Source of the DNA: Gracilaria gracilis
Lineage: Eukaryota; Rhodophyta; Florideophyceae; Gracilariales; Gracilariaceae
Direction of reading: 5' to 3'
Length of the DNA: 64,000 bases
Assembly: GCA_030374805.1 (NCBI GenBank)
Contig: JARGSG010000013.1
Location: 1 to 64,000, forward strand
A model generated the notes under the pieces. The model saw only the letters and a program-made list of their open reading frames with translations, did no database searches and was not told where the DNA came from. Of the stretch, positions 52,976-64,000 are shown one piece after another; position 1 is the stretch's first letter; each line of letters opens with the position of its first letter. Made by a program: the position numbers and the translations under genes.

Positions 52976-54774
52976 TAGGAATGCGATGCACCATCACAAG
53001 AGCACCATCACAAGAGGAGATGCTCCTGTTTAACCAATATTGTCATCGGTGATGATGATTGCTTGAAGACGGCGTAGGTGGTGAAGGTGGTGGAGCGAGC
53101 TGAAGTTGAATATGAATACAAAACGGTTGTACAGATTTGAGCACCATTTGTTCCAACAAGAGACCACCTCTCAGGGAGTTACCGCGTATTGTACCAAGCA
53201 ATTTGGTGGGCGGTCGCTAAACTACGCGTCAGTCCATGAGTTGAGAATTCGATTCAACACGCGGCGTGTGCCGAGTATGCCAAGGGTGCACATTGAGTGT
53301 CATGAAGAATGTGGTTTGAAGCGGAAGCATCGTCAGGTTGCTGTGCACGAATTGGGGTACAAAAACAAACAAATGAAGGCAAGGACGAACGCGGAGAATG
53401 ATGTTGGACGTCGAGTGAAGGCGTAGAAGGAATGGTATTGCATTGTATTGTGTGGTGACAAGAAACGATGCTTTCCCGCGCTCCAAAATTATGTTGTGTG
53501 ATGAAGGTTGGTTGAGGTGAGCTTCCTTGATGGTGAAGGTGGCGGAGCGAGCTGCGAAGGTACGAACAGAGGCTGTTCGAGCTCGGCAGAGGTACGTATC
53601 GTTCCAGGAGATCAGCCAATCAAATGGGAAGCGACAGCAATGCATTCAGCGCATCATCAACGAATCAACGAATCATCGACGAGCTCGATGACGCCTTCAT
53701 CGTCGTGAATCTGCTACCTGTGTAGATAAGAGGTGTTCGTGGGCGTTTTACCCCCTGGCTGCGAACAGCTTGAAAGTCGCAGCTCGCCGGGGCCAGTTCA
53801 AACAAGGCAGCTCCTACGAAGAATAGGGGAGGCATTAGTTTTACTCAAATGGGCCTTCCTCGAGTTGTTTCTCTAGCGGTTTTGTGGCGCTGTCCAGTTG
53901 CGCCATGTGTGTGGTGGTGCACCACAAAGAATGACATGCAGCTACTCATCCTACCGAAAGGGATGGAGATAAATCCCAACTGAGAGGTTTGGAGCACAAA
54001 TGAAATGGACTCACGCCCCATGCCCTGCGATGCTGTAGCACAGCTGCCTATTGCTGTCGACACTGGCGGTTGCAACAGATACCGCCGTTCACGACTAACC
54101 ATGCGGTCTGGTGTGAATCGTGGCTTCTCGCTCTCGTTGTTAAGCACAAGTGAGAGACCAGTCACCCCATGCACTCACGCAGTATCCAAGTGTGACGCAC
54201 ACGAGCCAAAATGCGCAAGCGCCTGGTGCCGCAGCTCAACAGAACCACAGCGAACAGTTTGTGCTTGGCGTGGAAAGGCTCGCCAAGCTCGGCGGCGTGT
54301 TCGGTACATGGGACGTGTGGTATTGAGTTTGAACCTTATGGAACGACGCGTGAGTGGTGCGAAGCTGTGAACGCCATCCTTTGATATATATGAAGCGCTC
54401 TTTCGTCGGTAGAACTGTTGCTTACCACATAAGTGTAGGCGTTCGGCGTTTTGCTGCAGCACAATGGTTTCAGATTTGGCGGCGTCAGCGAAACGTTGAG
54501 GACGCTAGGCACGAGACAACACGCCGAATACAATGGCCTTCCCGGCATCGAAGAAACTTCGCTGTTGTGGTTCAGGCCGCGGGAACGCTATAGCTGCTGC
54601 AAAATGGTGGTAGTGAAGTTAGCCATACGGTATGACGTCCTGCTGACGATGGCGTCACGGGAGTGCTTGACAAGACTTGTCACTTAGTGACTGGCGCACT
54701 TGCAATTAACGAGAGGAACACAACTTGTCGCCGCACGTGTGTGAAACGTGTTGTCGTACCAGCCCAAAAAATCA
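52976..54774. other. gap with weak frames and short repeats
   Basis: 1.8 kb. A short sequence GGTGAAGGTGG[TC]GGAGCGAGCTG occurs twice (near 53080 and 53530). Frames at 53106-53426 (+) and 54005-54370 (+) are open but have no recognisable feature, so I do not call them genes. Confidence 0.35.
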
Positions 54775-56182
54775 ATCAAAACGAATCGAAGACGATCTCC
54801 GCGCTCCTGAACGCTCTGCTTGAAGCGAATGGCGCCGCGGCGCACCGCCGCCCCTCGAATACGACCACCACACCACCGACGCCGCGACGCTATGCGGCGG
54901 CGGGTGCACGTCGAACTGCCGCTGGCTTGAGGCGCTCGCCGCACCGCCTCTCGCCTGCTCCTCCACTCTCACAACAGAAGCTGACGACGACACCTCCTCC
55001 CACCACCCCCGCTCGCCCTCCAAGCTGGGGTGCAGCGGCAATCTAATCTCCACCGGCGGCGGCTCTACCGGTTGCGGCGCCAGGTAGATGCGTTGCGGCG
55101 CCAGGTAGATCCGCGACTGCGCCGATGCGCCAACTCGCGCTTCCCTTTCGTCGCGCTGCACTAGCTCACACACGTGAGCTGTTTCCATAGCGTCTATCAC
55201 CGGCGACTGAACGAATGGCGGCGGCAAGAGAGTTGGCGCGTGCACTTCCGGTTGCTCACCAGCCCGTTCACCGTCAGCGTCCGCGTGAAGAGCAACACTG
55301 GCGCTTGTGGTGACAGGTCGCCGATTCTGCGACGTCGTTGTGGCAGTCGCGTGCGCGGTATGTGGAAGTGCAGCGCTCCAGTGCACGTCGTCGCGCAAGT
55401 CCGCCGCAGCGGCTAGTGCATCTTGTGGCACCGCTTCCACTCCGTTCGCCAGGGCTTGTCGTCGGCGCTGGCGTCGTTTCCGGATCTGCTGTCCACGGCG
55501 GTCACGCCGACGCCTGTACTCCAGCGTGGCGGCGTCAACAACATCGCTGCCCGTAGATGAGCTCGACGCTGCAGCAGACGGTATGGACGGCGTGTGAAGG
55601 GCTTCCACATCCCTCTCTTGTACTCGGCGACGACGTCGAGCGGGCCGTTCTGCGCTTCTGAGCCCAGCTTGGGTAGCCATGCGTTTGCGGCCTCGCAGCG
55701 AAGACGGCAGCCCGGCAACTGGTGGCACGGGCCGTGCATCTTGTTGAAGCTTCTCCGACGCCTGTCCGTTGCGGTCAACTTTTGGGTGACGGCGGGGAGT
55801 GGGCTGGAACGGGCTCCCAAACTGGGCTTCGTTATTCTTCTCGGCGGCTCGACGGCGGGAAGTGGGCTGGAACGGGCCCCCAACTTGGGCTTCGTTATTC
55901 TTCTCGGCGGCTCGACGGCGATGGCGAGCAACCGCATCCAACGGAGGCAGCTCCGATTCATCCGCGCTGCGTTTTCGGCTTCGGGTCATGAAGGTCGGAG
56001 TGGCGTGGGCGTGCGGTGAAATGCGTGGCTGGTTCATATTTGGAGTCACACGCGGTTCTGCTGGGGGGATTCAGCGTAAGTGACAGCGTTGAATTGGAAC
56101 GCTGGATGCGCAGGGCGGCGTTTCCAAGATCCTCCGTACGGAGAGAAGGTGTTGAGGGGCGTTCTGATGTAGTGGAACTCAT
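54772..56182 (-). pseudogene. Arg/Pro-rich protein of the dispersed unit, copy B
   Basis: The start MSSTTSERPSTPS is at ATG 56182. A frameshift near 56060 leads to a 420-residue open frame (56049-54772). It contains RSRKRSADESELPPLDAVAR, an internal duplication (RRAAEKNNEAQ, then GPFQPTSRR or GSPFQPTPRR), a strongly basic stretch (YRRRRDRRGQQIRKRRQRRR) that could bind nucleic acid, a short repeat RIYLAPQ-RIYLAPQ, and the conserved LPLHPSLEGERGWWEEVSSS region. The long intact frame suggests coding selection until recently. Family and function unknown. Confidence 0.5.
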
Positions 56183-56833
56183 TGGAGTTATGGAACCAAG
56201 AGACGATTGATGTTGCAGAGACGCGAGCGACGGGCAGTGAATGCATCATGGGCACAAGCTGCGCGCTGCCCTTGAAGGGTGGGATGATGCCCCATCGGTA
56301 GGAGCGCCTGCGTCACCATGAGGGCGACGACGGTGGAAGCGGCGGTTTCCGCTTTGGGGGTGACGATGTCGGCGGTAGTTGAAGCGGCGCATGTGGAGTG
56401 GACACCTTGATGAGCTCGTTGCGTGTCCGCCAGCTGCGCGCCTTGAACGCGAAAGCGGCGCAGCTGAGATGCAATGAGCGCAGCTGGCGGAGAGAAGGCC
56501 ACTTCACACGCAGGACGACGTGTCCACGCTTACGAATGCAACCTTCAATAATATTGAAAATATTATTTTCAAAGAAGTGTGGAAGTCAAGAACTGTCCGT
56601 GTCTTCTCCATATTCCAGTTCATGTGCGTCAGAAGCTCTCTTCAAGCGTGAAATAATGCTCAGATATCCGTAAGCGTTGGGAGCAGGAGGGGGTTCGAGT
56701 AATAATCTCAGTCCAACAGAAAAGAATTGGGTCTTGTGTTACTGTGACCTCCCGTACCACGACTGACACCCAACAATTGGTCTGTAAACCCGTTTTGTAA
56801 ACCGCCTTAGATATTCAATTGGGCCAGCAGAAG
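54775..56833 (-). repeat. dispersed unit, copy B
   Basis: 2.06-kb homologue of 47207-49417 in the same orientation, diverged by many substitutions and small indels, with the same right end at CAGCAGAAG. The 600 bp upstream of the gene start (56183-56833) are as conserved as the coding part. Confidence 0.75.
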
Positions 56834-56991
56834 CAGAGGTTTTGATAGTAAGATTAGAGAACGAGAGAGTGAGGGCCAGTGCCAGAAAGAGGAGGGGAGC
56901 CAGTTAAAGACAGCCAGAGTGAGAAAGACCGAGAGCGAGAAAGACCGAGAGCGAGAGAGTGAGCAAGAAAGATAAAAAAAAGAAAGAGAAA

Positions 56992-57022
<31 letters not shown>

Positions 57023-57062
57023 TAAGGAGAGAGAGACAGACAAGAGAGAAAGATAATGAAAA
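56834..57062. repeat. GA-rich low-complexity tract
   Basis: Mixed GAGA, GAAA and GACA repeats begin directly after the end of dispersed unit B. The minus-strand Leu/Ser frames over it are repeat artefacts. Confidence 0.8.
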
Positions 57063-60000
57063 AGATAGAAAGCAGTTCTATCATAGAAAATTCGATACTG
57101 TCCGATAAAATGAAAGTAGTTTGTTAATTGATTATGTTTTCAATAACAAATCCGAGAAAGATAACAAAAGACAACAAAAAAAGCGGCAAAAATAAAAGAA
57201 AATATAATTTAAAAATGTAAAAAGAAATAAAATGTATTATCGGCAACATGATCAAGTTAAACGAGAGAGTATACTAAAATAGTTGGGTAAATATTGTTTT
57301 TTGATGCTAAGAGATGCTTTAGAGACCAAGAATAGAGAGATAAATTGATAATAAATCAATATATATATACAGTAATAAGTTTATTTACTATTAAGCTTCT
57401 AGTATTGAAGGGAAGGTCACAATATAAATTACCTCAATTTTTATGAACAATGAAAAAAAATAAGGATAATTCAAAGAAGCTTAATGGGACAGTGAATCGA
57501 ATGAAAATCAAAGAAATTCGTTTTTATCTTCTTAAACTAAAACTTTCACTCGTTATATTCTGGTGATAATTTGCTTGTCGTATTCTTTTAAGTAGATCTT
57601 CTAGAGACTCTTGTCTTCTAGCTTAATATATATTACGTATACAAAGCTCATAGAAAGGTTTTGTAAAAGTTTTTACTCAGTAAAAGAGTAAATTCAAACC
57701 GTTATTTGATTGGATAGTTAATCACTACAACAAAGTAACGTAGATGAATATTTATCATACAAAAATAAGCGGAAATCGACCGCAATGAAATTGAATATGA
57801 AAGAAAAAGAAAGCCTCGAGACTTGATTTTTTCTTTTAATCTGCTTGAGTAAGTTTAATGTTCCATAGTAACCCGGATGAATATATTATTTGAGTGAAGA
57901 GATCTGAAGAATCAGAACTGTCCCACGTATAATTCCAATTTACAATATATATATATTAGAAAATTTGTAGAGCAATTCTTTTCTTACAGGTATAACGAGT
58001 ATTTGAAGGTTAATTGAACCTCTAAAAATACAGGACAATATCAAATTGCAAGCTTTACCATAAGAGCAAGAGAAATTAATATATGGAATCGATGCGAAGT
58101 GATAAACGCCTTTCCAAATGATTTGATGAAAAGAAAAAGTTCTTTCCCAATTTATTTCTTCATAGCTTAGTTTTTTATTTCTTATTGCTCTTAAATCTCC
58201 TTCTTATTTTTTGTCTTTCCTACTTCCTTTCAGGCGAAGGAGTTTTTACCGTCTGGAGAAATTAATGTAACCCATAGTGAGCCAAATTCTTTTTTTTTTT
58301 AGATGAAAATCGATATCTGATAGCAAGAAAACTTTGTTAAAGGTGCACTGATTAATACCGAAGTATTAATAAAATGAAAAAAAAAAGTCGATAATCACCA
58401 AAAATAAAAAAATGGAAATCTCCCAAATACGTTGCTTTCTCATGTATTTAGTGGTGTCCTTTTTGGTACTGTTTTAAGAAGGAAATCGAAGAGGCCAGAA
58501 ATAAGGTATACGAGGAGAGCAGTAGAGCCCGAATTGTTCAAGAAAGCAATAGAATAGCTTGAGAGATCTTTGAAAGAGAGGTCTTGAGAACCGCATTTCC
58601 AGAAGCTCTATCTCTCTATGGATTTTCCATCTAAAAGGAACAGAAAGTTGAAATATCTACATAAGCCTTACCTTTTAGGGCTCATATGGACTATTAATTC
58701 TCTATGAAAAATCAGCTTGGCATTTTTTCATTGAAGCCTTTTCGATTCTGAGAAAAACTTTCGATAGATATTATGAAATGATTTATAGCCTCTTTGTTGT
58801 TTATGTGGAATGCTAATTCATTTCATAGACACGCTTGTACCTAGGCCGAGAAAATAGTTTTATGGAATCCTATTATCTCCATTGTATAGAACTATGAAAA
58901 AAAGTCCTATGAACGACCTTTTTTTGTTATTAGAGGCCATACAAGCCGAATGTTTTACCATCCAAAGATCGGAAAGAGCACCTAAGAACGAAGAGCCCAA
59001 ATCGAGTATGGGGGATAAACCTCCTGTATGATTGATAGAAGGACCAAGAGAAGAACTCTAGAAACAGATTAATCTAAGTAATTCCATGAAAGCAATATTC
59101 TCTTCCCATGCAGCAAATTAATGCGTATATCAAGTTTCGAAAGAAGGCAGAGAAGATAACTGAACAGGACTTTCAAAAAGAATTTAAATTTAATATCGGC
59201 GGCTAAGGAAATAATAGGAGAGAGACAAGGGGTTTTTTAAGAAATTTTTTATAGATACCGAATCTCACTTTCTTAAAGAAGACAGGGGAGATTTTTTCAA
59301 AAGGAGGAAGAAAAACCATGACCGAAAAGAGAGAAGGGGGAGAGGAGGGTAAGTCTATCTTTTGTAGGAACCAATTTTCCACTTTCTAATTCAGAGTCAG
59401 GGGAAGAGTATGGGGTTATCAGGAGGAGGGAGAGGGAGAAAAAAGTTTCCTTTTAAGCCAGAAGAGGAGGGAGATAGAGGAGAGAAGGGGGGATTTCGGT
59501 CGGGGGAGAGGGAGTTATACCTGTGGTTCCAATATCGAAAATTCAATAAACCATAGATTTTGAAAAAAAAAAGAAGGAGGTTGAAAGAAGTATCAAAGAA
59601 TACGTTTACGGAGAGGAGGGATAGAGAATAGAATGAGAAAGAGGAATATACAAATGGTCACTAGAAACCAGAAAAAATGTAGCTCTGGATGTATCAATTA
59701 AAGGAATATCTAACTCAGAAACAGGCAGATTTATAAAGGGCAGATATTAACTTTTTTGACCATTGTACTCACTTGAAGAGTTAATAGGAGAGGTTAAAAG
59801 AAACGTTAATGATTCATACCAAAGAGAGTCATATAATTCAAAGTACTGAATATTTAGTTAGTGTGAGAGATATCTTTAATGTTAGGGAAAAAAAGATATC
59901 TTTTAAATGAGGGAAGAGACGAAGAAAAATTTAGGGAGAGAAAGGGGAGATAAAGGGGAAAATAAAATCTTTTTTCAGAGGGGAGAGCAACATCATCAAC

Positions 60001-62400
60001 AGAGAAGGAGAAGAAGAAAGGAGGATGAAGAGGGGAGAGAGTAAAGAGAAAGAAGAGAGAAGAGAGAGAGAGAGAGAGCGAGAGAGAAGAAGAAAGGAGG
60101 TGGAGAAAGAGGGAGAAAGGAGGAGAGAAGATTTGATAGAGAATTGATTTTTAAAACTTTTACAGTACATCCTTAATAACTTAAACAAGGATTTTTCCGT
60201 TCTGGAAAGAATTACGATATCAAAATCTTGTGTTAAAAGAAGTTGCCCGATTATATATATATATTTATCATAATATTGAGAACTATGATAGATGACATAT
60301 TGAATTATCCCATAAAAAGGAACAACTAAATTCGATTGCCAATTGAAGCCATAGGAAATTTTCATAAACCGAAAAGGAAAGAGAATGGTGAAGAGAATTA
60401 GCCACATCCCATAAACCGAATCAGAACAAAGAGACTGGTTAGAAATGTTGTCCAGAGGAAAGCAATAATTTGAATGTGAATTGGTTTAAACCTGGTTGAA
60501 ACAAATTGTGAGTCTGCTTGATTTAGGAAAGAAAAATCTTTTTATTTAAAGGGAAAAATCAAAATTGAGAATGTTTCATTGACCAAAATTTAAAACCGTT
60601 AGTAAAATATAGGAATGCCAGCCAAAATTAGAAAATTGGCTAATCCTTTACACTGACAAACCATCTTTTTTGCTGGCACGAAAAGCCTGATTGGAACTTA
60701 TAAGAGCCAAAAAAAGTGTCTATCTTCTTTAACATAGAACGCAATAGCATGGGATGCTCCTAATCATATGGAGAGGTTGGTGTAAAGTTAAGTAAGCATA
60801 CGTTTGAGTTAGAACAATTCTTTACCAATTGATTGCCGCTACTAACAGAAATACTAATCCACTTTCAAGCCCTTAACCTTCGGAAAAATATCAACTTGTG
60901 AACACCGAAAATGACTGATTTCATAATTCCAAATTTTGAACATGGCCTGGATAAATGGCTACAAAAAGAAAAAGAAACTTAGGTCAATTTATTGGAAAAT
61001 TATACTTGCCCTCCAAAAGAAACTTTATTATAAATGCTATAGGCGGATTAAAAAAACGTCTTTATTTTAGCTTAGTTTGGGAAATGACGCTTCTGTAGAG
61101 GGTTCGAACGAGCAATATAAAACGTGCATTACACTGGTACAAAGTGCTGATTTAAGGTCCATTCGGCAGACATTTCCGGTATAATCAAAGTATCTGATAA
61201 ATTATATGTATATAATAATCAAGTAATTTGCTATATATATAACTCTTGAATATTAGCTGGTAAGAATATTCTTTATCTTAGAGTGAAAAATTCTTGATAA
61301 AGCCAAGAAATAGCTTGTTAGGTATTGAAAGGGCAAAGACGGTAAGGTAAACTTTTGACATCGACGTAGGCAATAGTTTCTGAAATGAAATCCACTGTCG
61401 ACTATTAATATCTGACGATTTTAAGTGATTAACCAGTTTCTGATTGGATAGTGGTGTACGTAATCTCCAAAGAAAGATCTACTCTGGAAAAGGTAAGAAA
61501 AGAAAAGAGAACAAAGTATGAAATTCTGTCTTAGGAAAAGATTTTGAATAAGACAAAAGTAGAAATCTGAAAAATCCTTCAAATCTAGAAATCGGTGCAA
61601 GCAAATGCAAAGAGATTAGAAAGTCAAGTACAATACAACATTAGCATTCAAAAAAGCATCAGAGCAAGTTATGTTCGAAAAAAAAGAAAAAGAAAATTTT
61701 TTTTAAAGAAGCAAAGATTGAAGTCAGCCGTTTGCATACTACACAAAAGAAAAATCGGTTGAAAAACTGTCTAAGAGAGTATTACCTTATTGAAGTTCGA
61801 GGTACCAGTCATTTCCTAGAAAAGTAAGAGAAATTCTTTACGAAGCACTCTCTCAGTCTGCAGAAAAAGAACAAAGAATCCAATTTCCAGACTCAGTAGC
61901 GCTCTAGAATAAAGAAAGCCATTTATCTCGATCTCTATCCAGTAAATAGAATAAAGAAATCTTTGAGAGCTAAGACTTACCAACACTGATTCAAGGGCCA
62001 GTACCAGATTCCAGAGAAGTCATTCCAGTTAAAGATTTTCAACCGCTTCAAATTAGAGAATACCTGCAGAGGAAGACCGCAATTCTGAAAAAATTTATGC
62101 AAATCCATAGAAAGAAACACATAATCCAAAAAGTATGAGTCAAATAAAAAATTCAAAATAGTAAAATTTGTTAGGACTGATTGATTTAAGAAAAAGAAGA
62201 AAGCTTTAAACTGATAAAGAAATTTTTGTCCCTTTAGAAAAACGGTTAGAGACCAATAGCAATACTAAGAAGCCAAGAAAGCAAGAGAAAAAGTCTTTCA
62301 AATCGAGCGGATTTTTAGAAGGGAAGTTTGGAAAAAGAAGCTCGAGAGACCTGTTGTAGGTGTACTTTCGATTAATTGTCACAAAGCTATTAAAAATAAA
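57063..62400. other. AT-rich, purine-skewed region without genes
   Basis: Over 5 kb differs sharply from the rest of the window. A and G dominate the plus strand, stops are frequent in all frames, and only one frame exceeds 100 codons (59931-60407 minus, Ser/Leu-rich because it crosses a GA tract at 59920-60130). No rRNA, tRNA or organelle gene was recognised. It could be satellite-like or heterochromatic sequence. Confidence 0.6.
59920..60130. repeat. GA/GAA-rich tract
   Basis: About 210 bp of nearly pure purine, GAGAGA and GAAGAAG runs, inside the AT-rich region. Confidence 0.8.
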
Positions 62401-62759
62401 ATTGCTGATAAAGAGAGAGAGAGAGACACAAGAGAGAAAAAGAGAGAGAGAGACTCAGAGAGAGAGAAGAGAGAGAGAGAGAGAAGAGAGAGAAGAGAAA
62501 GAGGAGAGACAGAGAATATAGTGTAGAGTTCATGAGGAAGAAAGAGGAGAGGAAGAAAGATAAATAGACCTGAGAGAGAAAGATGTCCGATGAGAAAATT
62601 TTATTGCCCGAGAACAACAAGAACGAGAGACAAGATCGGCTGTTTGTTTTTTACAAGAGTGTGAGAAAGAGAGACAGAAAAGAGAAAGGAGGAGAACCAT
62701 TGACCTGGACAGAGACCAGAGAAGCGAGAGAGAAAGAGAGAGAGCAGAGAGAGAGGTAG

Positions 62760-62804
<45 letters not shown>

Positions 62805-62826
62805 AGAGAGAGAGAGAGAGAGAGAG

Positions 62827-62865
<39 letters not shown>

Positions 62866-63848
62866 GAGAGAGAAGAGTCAAATGGGCGGGAAGAGAGGAG
62901 CGCACAGTCGAGAGACTCAGAGGAGAAGAGGAGAAGAGGAGAAGAGGAGAGAGAGTAGCAGAGAGAGAAAGACGAGCATCCCTAGAGAGACAGTCCATTC
63001 GAGATAGAGAGAGAGGGAGAGAGAGCGAGAGCACAGCCACGAGACTATCTTTTGGCATTTGAGTCCTTAACTAGTTTACAGACAGACAGAGATGCGGTGA
63101 GAGAGAGAGAGAGAGAGAGAGAAGAGAGAGCGAGACATTCTTCAAGACAGAGATTAGAGAGAGATTCCTGTTGTTGAGTGACAGCGATGTCGGAAAGAGA
63201 GACCACGAGCGAGAGACCAAGAGCGAAATAGAGAGAGAGAGACCAAGAGCGAGAGACCAAGAGCGAGATAGAGAGAGAGGTAGAGAGAGAGAGAGACCAA
63301 GAGCGAGAGACCAAGAGCGAGATAGAGAGAGACCACGAGCGAGAGACCAAGAGCGAGATAGAGAGAGAGAGACCAAGAGAGAGAGACCGAAACCAAGAAG
63401 AGAGCGAGAGAGAGAGAGATCGAGAGAGAGAGACCGAGAGAGAGAGACCGAGAGAGGGAGACCGAGAGAGAGAGAGACCGAAACCAAGAAGAGAGCGAGA
63501 GAGAGAGCGAGAGAGAGTCCGAGACAGAGATCGAGACAGAGACCGAGACAGAGACCGAGAGAGAGACCGAGAGAGAGCCGAGACTGAGAGGCCAAGACCG
63601 AGAGGCAGAGAGACCGAAACCAAGAAGAGAGCGAGAGAGAGAGACCGAGACCAAGAAGAGAGTGAGAGAGAGAGACCGAGACCGAGAGAAATATACCGGA
63701 AGCGAGAGACCGAGACCGATAGAGCGAGCGAGAAAGAGACAGAGAGAGCCAGAGAGTCAGGTACAGACAGCTAAAGCACAAGATACAATAGAAGCGAAGC
63801 AAATAAGCAAAGTGACAAGAGGTGCGGGATGCGGATCGAGGAAGAGCA
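62401..63848. repeat. long GA-rich microsatellite and minisatellite array
   Basis: GAGAGA runs, then from about 63190 to 63720 a higher-order repeat of GAGAGACCAAGAGCGAGATA and GAGAGACCGAAACCAAGAAG modules. It gives Arg/Glu-rich plus frames and Leu/Ser-rich minus frames up to 243 codons, all explained by the repeat. Confidence 0.85.
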
Positions 63849-64000
63849 AGTGAGAGTCCGAGCGAGTGAAAGTCCGAGTGAGTGAGAGTCCGAATGAGTG
63901 AGAGTCCGAGTGTGTGAGAGTCCGAGTGAGTGAGAGTCCGAGTGTGTGAGAGTCCGAGTGTGTGAGAGTCCGAGTGTGTGAGAGTCCGAGTGTGTGAGAG
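63849..64000. repeat. 16-bp satellite, truncated by the window end
   Basis: About nine units of GAGTCCGAGTGTGTGA, with GTGA or GCGA variants in the first ones and increasing uniformity toward the window edge. Confidence 0.9.

Noticed and set aside
53106..54370. Open frames of 100-120 codons on the plus strand
   Set aside because: No start context, domain, signal peptide or homologous copy supports them.
57063..62400. Inserted organelle DNA
   Set aside because: AT-rich, but no rRNA, tRNA or organelle protein was recognised in any frame. A search could still change this.
63045..63802. Leu/Ser/Arg-repeat frames of about 190-240 codons
   Set aside because: Pure reading of GAGAGA and GACCAAGAGCGA repeats. 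The resemblance to SR proteins is a composition effect.
1..64000. tRNA or rRNA genes
   Set aside because: No cloverleaf with A and B boxes or rRNA segment was recognised on either strand.

Overview
This is a repeat-rich piece of a eukaryotic nuclear genome. One gene (44324-45531) has two spliceosomal introns with GTAAGT donors and pyrimidine-AG acceptors. There is a TATA-box gene with a CT-rich leader, chromodomain Ty3/gypsy elements and several classes of DNA transposon. Base composition, short introns and transposon mix would fit an alga (a red macroalga is my first guess, held weakly), but no sequence here settles the species.

Layout. (1) 1-9056: three disrupted genes that look like one multi-gene DNA transposon. 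They are a beta-class DNA amino-methyltransferase fused to a SET domain (+), an unrecognised coiled-coil protein (+), and, tail-to-tail with it, a Plavaka/KDZ-like transposase (-). (2) 9458-21239: a rearranged Ty3/gypsy chromovirus. An inverted pol fragment abuts a forward gag and a frameshifted pol, followed by an antisense ORF and a 3' LTR. (3) 21591-33099: a complete, young Ty3/gypsy element on the minus strand with 508-bp LTRs (one difference seen), a CCCAG target duplication, gag, an intact 1400-residue pol and an intact 804-codon ORF on the opposite strand between pol and the 3' LTR. It sits inside the left terminal repeat of a mariner-like MITE. (4) 33.1-39 kb: MITEs, an LTR relic, one small membrane-protein gene and a candidate structured RNA. 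(5) 39.2-46.3 kb: a secreted Gly-rich protein with a clear promoter, a GC-rich minisatellite, a decayed bromodomain-NET (BET) gene tail-to-tail with a HARBI-like transposase, a spliced Cys-rich secreted protein gene and a frameshifted secreted/membrane protein. (6) 47.2-56.8 kb: two diverged copies of a 2.1-2.2 kb unit coding for an Arg/Pro-rich protein, with a 105-bp hairpin and small possible host genes between them. (7) 56.8-64 kb: an abrupt change to AT-rich, purine-skewed sequence without genes, GA microsatellites and a 16-bp satellite that runs off the window.

The most notable signals are the methyltransferase-SET/transposase module, the antisense ORF shared by both gypsy elements with SUMO-interaction-like motifs near both N-termini, an in-frame TAG inside the gag of an otherwise intact element, and the number of in-frame stops that a single C-to-T change would explain.
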